Origin: Defluviitaleaceae bacterium
GTDB lineage: Bacteria > Bacillota_A > Clostridia > Lachnospirales > WQUN01
Direction of reading: 5' to 3'
NCBI GenBank assembly: GCA_009779525.1
Contig: WREB01000106.1
Coordinates: 1-5,350 of the forward strand
Length of the DNA: 5,350 nucleotides
Made by a program: the position numbers and the translations under genes
Notes under the pieces: generated by a model
What the model saw: the letters and a program-made list of their open reading frames with translations, nothing else
Database searches by the model: none
Told to the model about the DNA's origin: nothing
Part shown: positions 1 to 5,350 of the stretch, in pieces
Numbering within the stretch: position 1 is the first letter of the stretch
Layout of the letters: every line of letters starts with the position of its first letter

Positions 1-41
1 AGCGCCAGGATCTTCGATCCAAACCTTGCCATGTCAAGCAT
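1..41 (-). CDS. Possible N-terminus of an unidentified gene leaving the left edge
   Basis: An ATG at 41-39 opens a frame that stays open to the window edge, encoding only MLDMARFGSKILA plus part of one more codon. A run of six G (52-47) lies 5 nt upstream and could act as a Shine-Dalgarno. A second in-frame ATG (32-30) is the alternative start, but it sits farther from the G-run. A promoter-like pair lies upstream (109-137) and the preceding unit is closed by a terminator, so a new minus-strand gene here makes sense. The start, with charged residues followed by K-I-L-A, could begin a signal peptide or membrane segment, but thirteen codons are too few to identify a product. It may also be chance. 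Confidence 0.4.
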   Translation of the reverse strand, partial: MLDMARFGSKILA

Positions 42-108
42 GAAAGCCCCCCGTTAAATTTTTTTCCTGGCGTTTATATTTAAACCGGCGCGCCCGCCCG
101 TTTCGCAT

Positions 109-137
109 ATCATACTGGCCGGACCCCGCGGCGTAAA
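109..137 (-). promoter_or_regulatory. Candidate sigma-A/sigma-70 promoter for the left-edge gene
   Basis: On the minus strand there is a -35-like TTTACG (137-132, 4 of 6 matches to TTGACA), a 17-nt spacer, and a -10-like TATGAT (114-109, 5 of 6 matches to TATAAT). Transcription would start near 102, giving a leader of about 60 nt before the ATG at 41. It lies downstream of the exporter terminator, as expected for a separate unit. A weaker alternative, TTGGCA-15-GATAAT, lies just upstream in the AT-rich stretch (about 174-200). This is a motif match only. Confidence 0.4.
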
Positions 138-219
138 ACAACCGTCGCTTAAGAAAGCGCGCAACCGGGTTAAATTATCAACCGTAAAAATGAATGCCAA
201 TAAATTTATAAACGCCGTC

Positions 220-259
220 AAAAAACCGGCTTCGTCTAAAAGTTGACCGAAGCCGGCTT
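220..259 (-). terminator. Rho-independent terminator after the exporter permease
   Basis: The arms at 226-234 (ccggcttcg) and 248-256 (cgaagccgg) are perfect 9-bp inverted complements. If C248 is bulged, a further 2 bp can form (245-246 with 235-236), leaving an 8-nt loop. On the minus strand the stem is followed directly by six T (225-220); no T-tract follows on the plus side. It sits about 50 nt after the permease stop, so it should end the gyrA-exporter transcript. Confidence 0.9.
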
Positions 260-309
260 GATATAATCGGGCAAACTTAACCGCTTTATGGAAGATAAGT
301 AGTTTCGCG

Positions 310-1920
310 CTAGGCCGCGACGTCCCTCCTCGAATAGAAGACGAACCCGGCCGCGGTGAGCGCGGCCGCGATCAGGGTCAAAATAAGCAGCGGCGCAAAC
401 GCGACTTCGTCGACCGGAAGCTGCGGTATGTGCGCGAACGGCACGATCCAATCCGCGATAGCCGGCAAGTTCATCGCGCGGCCGAGCATGACCATGAAGA
501 ACACATAGCCGAAGAAGACCCACGCCGCCCCGCAAAGCTTCGGGGCCGCGCCGACTAAAAACACCGCGAGCCCGACCATCGCAAAGACCGCGGGAAGGTA
601 TGCGAAGATCGCCTTCATCAAAAACGCAAACGAAATCGGCTCATCAAGCACGACCGCCGAAGCCAGGTAAAGGCCCGCGCCCGTCGCGAACTGCATCAGC
701 GCGCCGCAAACGAACGCGATCGCCGCGTAGCCCGCCAAAAACTTCTTCCGCGAAACCGAGCGCGAAAGCACGTTCTCGGCGCGTTCGTCGCGCTCCTCCG
801 CGCGGGGCCTAAACGCGATTATCAAAAGCGGGATCAGCGCCACCACCGACATAGTCGAGTTGATCATCGTCACAAACATCTCGTCGTACGAAAAATCTTC
901 GTGAACTCCGATAATGACCTGGTAAAACTCGCTTTGCGCGATAAAGTTTTCTATGTCGCCGAGTATCGAGCCGTATGAGGCGCCGAGCGCGAACATGATT
1001 ACGAACCACGCGATCACCGTGTTTCGCGTGAGGCGAAGCGAAAGCCCGAACGACGTTTTCAATAAAAACGAAGCCTGCGGCCGCCCGGGCCGCGCCGGAA
1101 AAAAGCCCCTTCCGATATCGCGGACGGAATTTAACAAACAGGCCGCGACCGATACGGCGGCGGTCATAGCCAGCAGGACTAGCGAGGGCCAAACGAGGTT
1201 CTGCGTGTAAAACCTCGACCTAAGAATTAACCCGAGAGGGCTGATAAGCGAGACTATCTCATTGTTTCCGTCCATGTCGCCCGCGGCGCGCATCATGTAG
1301 AAAATCCCGACGCATAAAAAAGAAAGCGCCGAAGCCCCGCGCGCGCTTGACGAAAGCTGAGAGAACAGCGCGGCGAGCGCCGCGAAGAACATGCCGGACG
1401 AAAAGATCGCTAAACCTAGCAGCGCCGAACCCGCAAAGCCGATCCCCTCGACGTTAACCAAAGTCAATCCCGCCGCGATAAGCGCAGCAAGAACGGCGTT
1501 TACAACCGCCGCCGAAAACATCGAGGCGTTAAGCGCCGCGAGCCTTCCCACGGGAAGCGAGCGCACAACTTCCGCCCTGTTTCCCTCCTCGTCCGAGCGC
1601 GTGTGGCGGACGATTAAAAATATGTTCATCGCCGCGACCGTGATAATCACCCATATAACCATGGTGTTGCTGTACATGGCGCCGTTGGTGAAATCCTCCG
1701 CGCCGTAGACCGGCCCCATCATCGCGACCATCGCAGGGTTCTTCATCGATTCGGCGAGCGCCTGCCTCGCCGGCGCGTCGAACATCTCCGCCATCCCGGG
1801 TGCGATCGCGACGCAAAAAGAGGCGAGGATCGCGATCCAAAGCGCCGAGACGACGCGTTCGCGGCGCAAGATGAACTTAATTAACCTTCCCGTGTTGGCG
1901 TAGTTTTCCTTGAGCTTCAC
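310..1920 (-). CDS. ABC exporter permease, internally duplicated, 12 TM (TnrB3/COG3559-like)
   Basis: This 536-residue integral membrane protein is the transmembrane partner of the ATPase just upstream. By eye there are about twelve hydrophobic segments, near residues 24-42, 83-104, 134-155, 163-187, 197-212, 244-265, 301-322, 351-371, 395-420, 433-457, 462-483 and 506-527. It has two homologous halves. The cytosolic loop with R108, E111, R115-A116-E117, V119, S121, V124 and R126 recurs at R373, E376, R380-A381-E382, V384, S386, V389 and R391, and R22/W28 align with R299/W305. Length, duplication and the RAE loop fit the COG3559 'exporter of polyketide antibiotics' group (tetronasin TnrB3), where one polypeptide replaces a permease dimer. 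The start is GTG at 1920-1918, with GAGGGGG 6 nt upstream inside the end of the ATPase gene and a 1-nt gap after its TGA, suggesting translational coupling. The next Met is residue 43, which would lose the first segment. It ends in TAG and is followed by a terminator. Family is fairly sure; substrate is not inferable. Confidence 0.92.
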   Translation of the reverse strand: MKLKENYANTGRLIKFILRRERVVSALWIAILASFCVAIAPGMAEMFDAPARQALAESMKNPAMVAMMGPVYGAEDFTNGAMYSNTMVIWVIITVAAMNIFLIVRHTRSDEEGNRAEVVRSLPVGRLAALNASMFSAAVVNAVLAALIAAGLTLVNVEGIGFAGSALLGLAIFSSGMFFAALAALFSQLSSSARGASALSFLCVGIFYMMRAAGDMDGNNEIVSLISPLGLILRSRFYTQNLVWPSLVLLAMTAAVSVAACLLNSVRDIGRGFFPARPGRPQASFLLKTSFGLSLRLTRNTVIAWFVIMFALGASYGSILGDIENFIAQSEFYQVIIGVHEDFSYDEMFVTMINSTMSVVALIPLLIIAFRPRAEERDERAENVLSRSVSRKKFLAGYAAIAFVCGALMQFATGAGLYLASAVVLDEPISFAFLMKAIFAYLPAVFAMVGLAVFLVGAAPKLCGAAWVFFGYVFFMVMLGRAMNLPAIADWIVPFAHIPQLPVDEVAFAPLLILTLIAAALTAAGFVFYSRRDVAA

Positions 1921-1921
1921 C

Positions 1922-2815
1922 TCACGCCCCCTCGCCGCCGTAATGCCTCATGAACAAATCCTCGAGAGTCGGGGGAGCGCTTTCGAGTTTTTTAATGCCG
2001 AATTGGGAAATATGCTTGACGATCTCCCCTACGCAGTCCGAATCCGCCTGGAAACGCAGGCCGTCCGTCTCTTCGCGCAGATCGTGGATCCCGCTTAGGC
2101 CCGCAATGTTTTCGACGGGGCCGTCTGTCTCGACATGCATCGAGACGCGCGTCAGGTGCCTGAGTTCGCTAAGCGTCCCCGTCTCGACGAGTTTCCCCTC
2201 GCGTATTATCCCGACTCTGTCGCAGAGCCGCTCGACTTCCTGGAGGATGTGGCTCGAAAGGAATATTCCCTTGCCCGCCGCCTTCTTTTCGAAGACGCAC
2301 GCCTGAAACACCTGCTCCATTAGAGGGTCGAGCCCGCTCGTCGGCTCGTCCAATATAAAAAGGTCCGTTTCCGACGCGAACGCGGCGACAAGCGCGACCT
2401 TCTGCCTGTTTCCCTTCGAATAGGTCCTGCATTTTTTCGCGGGGTCAAGCTCATAATCCTTAAGCAGCTTTTCGCGTCTTGCCCTGTCGCTTTTGCCGCG
2501 CAGGCTCACGAACAAGTCGATCACCTCGCCGCCGGTCAGATTCGGCCAGAGGTTGACCTCGCCCGGCACGTAGGCGATACGCCTGTGTATCTCCACCGCT
2601 TCCTTCCAGGCGTCCATCCCGAAAACCTTGGCTCGCCCCTCCGTCGCCTGGAGGATGCCTAACAGCACGCGTATCGTCGTGGTTTTGCCTGCGCCGTTCG
2701 GCCCGATGTAGCCGAAGACTTCGCCCTCGTTTACGTTAAGGCTTATATTGTCAAGTGCCGTAAGCTTCCCGAAGCGTTTCGTCAGGTCGCTTATCTCCAA
2801 GCTAAGGCCCGCCAT
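1922..2815 (-). CDS. ABC exporter ATP-binding protein (TnrB2/drug-exporter type)
   Basis: This 297-residue protein is a cytosolic nucleotide-binding subunit that should power the permease encoded next to it. Visible motifs, in order, are an A-loop aromatic F15, Walker A GPNGAGKT at 38-45, a Q-loop region reading YVPGE at 82-86 (no Gln), the signature YSKGNRQK at 132-139 in place of LSGGQ, Walker B FILDE at 153-157, D-loop SGLD at 160-163 and switch His H189 in SSH. A C-terminal domain of about 75 residues follows, with the common ending '(P)TLEDLFMRHY'. As I recall, the PGE loop and SKGNR signature are typical of the ATPases that pair with COG3559 (tetronasin-exporter-like) permeases, so they are not signs of inactivation. 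The ATG is supported by a GGGAGG 5 nt upstream. The gene starts 15 nt after gyrA and ends 1 nt before the permease, so co-expression of all three is likely. The substrate is unknown. Confidence 0.95.
   Translation of the reverse strand: MAGLSLEISDLTKRFGKLTALDNISLNVNEGEVFGYIGPNGAGKTTTIRVLLGILQATEGRAKVFGMDAWKEAVEIHRRIAYVPGEVNLWPNLTGGEVIDLFVSLRGKSDRARREKLLKDYELDPAKKCRTYSKGNRQKVALVAAFASETDLFILDEPTSGLDPLMEQVFQACVFEKKAAGKGIFLSSHILQEVERLCDRVGIIREGKLVETGTLSELRHLTRVSMHVETDGPVENIAGLSGIHDLREETDGLRFQADSDCVGEIVKHISQFGIKKLESAPPTLEDLFMRHYGGEGA
1927..1933 (-). promoter_or_regulatory. Ribosome binding site deciding the GTG start of the permease
   Basis: The minus strand reads GAGGGGGcgtgagGTG. The purine-rich GAGGGGG lies within the last codons of the ATPase gene (Glu-Gly-Ala-stop), 6 nt before the GTG at 1920. 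It supports the GTG start and translational coupling across the 1-nt intergenic gap. Confidence 0.75.
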
Positions 2816-2820
2816 TTGCC

Positions 2821-2826
2821 CCTCCC
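2821..2826 (-). promoter_or_regulatory. Ribosome binding site of the exporter ATPase
   Basis: The minus strand reads ttacGGGAGGggcaaATG, with a 5-nt spacer. This strong Shine-Dalgarno fills most of the 15-nt gap after the gyrA stop, fixes the ATG at 2815 and leaves no room for a terminator or an intergenic promoter. Confidence 0.85.
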
Positions 2827-2830
2827 GTAA

Positions 2831-5350
2831 TTATGATTTCGCCTCGTCTTCCGGGCTGCCGTTTTCGTCTTCGCTTTCCAATTCGCCAGGTTCGCCCTTA
2901 TCCTCGTCCGCGGGATCGATTGCGTTGATTAAAGCTGATTCGGGGATCTTGGCGATTCCCGCGACGCTCACGCCGTCGTCCATATGAATGAGCTTAACCC
3001 CCTGCGCGAAGCGCCCGAGCACCGATATGTCCGAAACGCGTATCCTTATTATCACGCCTTCCGAATTTATCAGCATCAGCTCGTCCTTTTCCGTCGCCTG
3101 GCAAATGCCGACGACTTCGCCCGTGCGTTCGGACGGCTTGTACGCGACGAGTCCCATCCCGCCCCTATGCTGCCCCCTGAACTCTTCCGCCGGAGTGCAT
3201 TTACCGAAACCGTTCGTCGAGGCGAAAAGTATGAAGTCGCCCGACTGGTCCGACTCGCCGTCTATTCGCGCGTGGGAAGTCGCGCCGATTATGCTGTCTC
3301 CCCCGCGAAGCGTCATCGATTTGACGCCGCTCGCGTTTCTGCCCATCGGCCTCGCCTCGTCCTCGGGGAAGCGTATCCCCATCCCCTGCGCGGTCGCGAC
3401 GAAGATGTCCTGCTTTCCGTCCGTGCGCAGCACGCATATCAGCGCGTCGTCGTCGCGGATGGAAAGCGCGATGAGCCCCGATTTTTTTATCGAGGTAAAT
3501 TGCTTTATTTCGGTCCGCTTGATTACCCCGGCCCTGGTTATCATGGTCAGGTAATCGTCGGGGGCGCCCCCGCGCTCGGGCACGACCGCGGCGACCGATT
3601 CGCCGCCGCTAAGGTTAAGCAGGTTGACGATGGCGATGCCCCTCGCGGTCCGGCCGGCTTCGGGGATCTCGAACGCGCGGATGCGGTAGACGCGCCCGTG
3701 GTCCGTGAAGAACAGTATGTGGTCGTGCGTGTTGGCTACGAAAAGGTCCTTGACCCAGTCCTCGTCCCTCGTCTGCATCCCGACGATCCCGCGCCCGCCC
3801 CTGTTTTGGCTGCGGTACGTGTCGAGGGGGATCCGCTTGACGTAGTTCATGCGCGAAAGCGTTATGACGCTTTCTTCCTCGCCTATCAGATCCTCAAGGT
3901 CGATCTCGCCCGGGTCGTGCTGTATCTCGGTCCGCCTCGCGTCGCCGAACTTCTGCCTTATTTGCGAAAGCTCCTCCTTCAGCACCCTAAGCAGGTGGGT
4001 TTCGTCCGCCAAGATGCTCTTTAACTCCACGATCAAAGCCTGCAGCTCGTCGTATTCGTTTTGGAGCCTTTCCTTTTCAAGCCCGGTCAGCGCGCGAAGG
4101 CGCATGTCCACGATAGCCTGGGACTGTTCGTCGGTAAAGCCGAACCTCGACGAAAGTTTCGCCCTTGCCTCCGACGTGTCCGCGGACGCGCGGATTATCG
4201 CGATCACTTCGTCGATATGGTCGAGCGCCTTAAGGTACCCCTCGAGTATGTGGGCGCGCTTGGACGCCTTGTTTAGGTCGAAGCGGGTCCTTTTCGTGAC
4301 CACGTCCTTTTGGTGCTCGAGATAGTGGACGAGCATCTCCTTCAGGTTCATGACCTTCGGTTCGTTTCGCACAAGCGCCAGCAGTATGATCCCGTAGCTT
4401 TCCTGAAGCGGCGAGTATGAGTATAGCTGGTTTAGGATCACGTTCGCGTTCGCGTCCTTGCGCAGCTCGATCACGATCCTTACGCCCATCCGGTTGGACT
4501 CGTCGCGTATGTCGGTTATTCCGTCGATTTTTTTATCCTTGACTAGGTCCGCCATTTTTTCGACGAGTTTCGCCTTGTTTACCTGGTACGGAATTTCGGT
4601 GACGAGTATGCGCTCGCGCCCCTGCCCGAACGGCTCGATCGCGGCGGTAGCGCGCACTACCGCGCGGCCCCTGCCGGTCCTGTAGGCTTCCTTGATTCCG
4701 GAAAGGCCCAGGATCGCTCCGCCGGTCGGGTAGTCCGGCGCCTTTATTATCTCCATCAATTCTTCCAAATCGGTTTCGCGACCGGCGCAGGCGTCGTCGA
4801 TAAGCTTTATTACGGCGCCGATGCAGTCGGTCAGGTTGTGCGGGGGGATGTTCGTCGCCATTCCGACGGCGATGCCTGACGAACCGTTAACGAGCAGATT
4901 AGGGAAACGCGACGGAAGCACGAGCGGCTCCTGAAACTCGCCGTCGTAGTTCGGCGCGAAATCCACGGTCTCCTTTTCGATGTCGGCTAGCATTTCCATC
5001 GACAGTTTGCTTAGCCTGGCCTCGGTGTAGCGCTGCGCCGCGGCGCCGTCCCCGTCCATCGAGCCGAAGTTCCCCTGCCCGTCGACAAGCATGTATCTCA
5101 TCGAAAAATCCTGCGCCATCCTGACCATCGCGTCGTATATGTTGCCCTCGGCGTGCGGGTGGTACTTGCCCATCGTGTCGCCTACGATGCGCGCGGATTT
5201 TTTATAAGGTTTCGACGGCTCGAGGTTGAGCTCGTTCATCGAGTGCAGGATGCGCCTGTGCACGGGCTTAAGGCCGTCGCGGGCGTCGGGGAGGGCGCGC
5301 GCGATTATGACGCTCATCGCGTAGTCGATGAAGCTTTTTTGCATTTCGTC
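2831..5350 (-). CDS. gyrA: DNA gyrase subunit A, 5' end cut by window edge
   Basis: This is the breakage-reunion subunit of DNA gyrase (type IIA topoisomerase), which with GyrB introduces negative supercoils. The frame is open to the right edge. The first Met in the window (5344) is an internal one: Bacillus GyrA has the equivalent 'EM-x-x-SFLDYAMSV', so roughly 10-20 N-terminal residues are missing. Counting from that Met (837 residues), the catalytic Tyr is Y106 in 'RYTE' (E. coli Y122, offset 16). R16, K26, H29, H62, H64, R105 and the DNA-bending I158 are all conserved. The tower and coiled-coil region spans about 340-480. The C-terminal beta-pinwheel follows, with a GyrA box QNRGGRG at 513-519, which favours GyrA over ParC, and a second box-like QHRGGMG at 725-731. 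The last 28 residues are very acidic. The quinolone-binding loop is atypical, with A65-E66-G67-N68 where E. coli has G81-D82-S83-A84. It ends in TAA, 15 nt before the exporter ATPase, with no terminator between them. The identification is very secure. Confidence 0.98.
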   Translation of the reverse strand, partial: DEMQKSFIDYAMSVIIARALPDARDGLKPVHRRILHSMNELNLEPSKPYKKSARIVGDTMGKYHPHAEGNIYDAMVRMAQDFSMRYMLVDGQGNFGSMDGDGAAAQRYTEARLSKLSMEMLADIEKETVDFAPNYDGEFQEPLVLPSRFPNLLVNGSSGIAVGMATNIPPHNLTDCIGAVIKLIDDACAGRETDLEELMEIIKAPDYPTGGAILGLSGIKEAYRTGRGRAVVRATAAIEPFGQGRERILVTEIPYQVNKAKLVEKMADLVKDKKIDGITDIRDESNRMGVRIVIELRKDANANVILNQLYSYSPLQESYGIILLALVRNEPKVMNLKEMLVHYLEHQKDVVTKRTRFDLNKASKRAHILEGYLKALDHIDEVIAIIRASADTSEARAKLSSRFGFTDEQSQAIVDMRLRALTGLEKERLQNEYDELQALIVELKSILADETHLLRVLKEELSQIRQKFGDARRTEIQHDPGEIDLEDLIGEEESVITLSRMNYVKRIPLDTYRSQNRGGRGIVGMQTRDEDWVKDLFVANTHDHILFFTDHGRVYRIRAFEIPEAGRTARGIAIVNLLNLSGGESVAAVVPERGGAPDDYLTMITRAGVIKRTEIKQFTSIKKSGLIALSIRDDDALICVLRTDGKQDIFVATAQGMGIRFPEDEARPMGRNASGVKSMTLRGGDSIIGATSHARIDGESDQSGDFILFASTNGFGKCTPAEEFRGQHRGGMGLVAYKPSERTGEVVGICQATEKDELMLINSEGVIIRIRVSDISVLGRFAQGVKLIHMDDGVSVAGIAKIPESALINAIDPADEDKGEPGELESEDENGSPEDEAKS

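Larger units (their letters stand above)
42..309. other. Intergenic region between the permease and the left-edge gene
   Basis: No convincing gene is present here on either strand. From right to left it holds the permease 3' trailer (about 257-309), the terminator, an AT-rich stretch (about 171-225), a short imperfect inverted repeat CGCTT-aaga-AAGCG (146-159), a candidate promoter (109-137), and a leader of about 60 nt that mixes GC-rich (85-105) and AT-rich (54-84) blocks. The composition differs clearly from the neighbouring coding DNA. Confidence 0.75.

Noticed and set aside
146..159. Short inverted repeat CGCTT-aaga-AAGCG as an operator
   Set aside because: A 5-bp arm is expected by chance in this much sequence. 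Its place upstream of the candidate -35 is suggestive but not enough.
243..267. Plus-strand promoter-like TTGACC ... TATAAT
   Set aside because: The spacer is only 13 nt, the -35 part lies in the terminator hairpin, and no plus-strand gene follows (the nearby ATG at 288 opens only four codons).
1529..1840. Minus-strand 103-residue frame inside the permease
   Set aside because: It is an Arg/Gly/Asp-rich frame-shifted reading of the permease gene. The permease frame has coherent membrane segments and this one does not.
2984..4024. Plus-strand 346-residue open frame opposite gyrA
   Set aside because: It lies wholly antisense to the well-conserved GyrA C-terminal half. Its Arg/Val/Asp-rich composition is what the complement of GC-rich codons produces, and it shows no recognisable domain.
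3849..4325. Plus-strand 158-residue open frame
   Set aside because: It is a Ser-rich shadow of the GyrA tower and coiled-coil region in another frame, with no family resemblance.
5132..5152. The AEGN motif as a frameshift or sequencing error
   Set aside because: The frame is unbroken on both sides, with conserved GKYHPH before and [10 protein letters not shown] after and no length change, so in-frame substitutions are the simpler reading.

Overview
The window comes from a GC-rich bacterium. The GyrA sequence is of the general Bacillota/Clostridia type: it matches remembered Bacillus GyrA closely in its N-terminal core and '[20 protein letters not shown]' segment. The base composition, with abundant GCG/CGC codons mixed with AGG and CTT, would suit a high-GC uncultured Clostridia-like lineage. 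This placement is an inference from a few proteins and is not firm.

All three confident genes lie on the minus strand and read from right to left. First is the DNA gyrase A subunit gene, which enters from the right edge and lacks only its first codons (2831-5350). After a 15-nt gap that carries a strong Shine-Dalgarno comes an ABC transporter ATPase (1922-2815). One nucleotide after the ATPase stop comes a 536-residue, 12-segment membrane permease of the TnrB3/COG3559 type, starting at GTG (310-1920). An intrinsic terminator (220-259) lies about 50 nt beyond the permease stop. The layout therefore looks like the distal end of one transcription unit: gyrA, exporter ATPase, exporter permease, terminator.

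The remaining left end (1-309) is mostly non-coding. It holds the terminator, an AT-rich stretch, a plausible sigma-A-type promoter (109-137), and what may be the first 13 codons of another minus-strand gene leaving the window at its left edge.

GyrA with GyrB (not in the window) would supercoil DNA. The ATPase and permease would form a complete two-component exporter, with two ATPase copies per internally duplicated permease, probably for a hydrophobic drug or polyketide-like compound; the substrate cannot be read from sequence. The most notable details are an unusual quinolone-binding motif in GyrA ([10 protein letters not shown] in place of HPH-GDSA-VYD) and the placement of an antibiotic-type exporter directly behind this gyrase gene. 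I found no clear evidence of a wholly new biological system, mobile element, CRISPR array or structural RNA gene.
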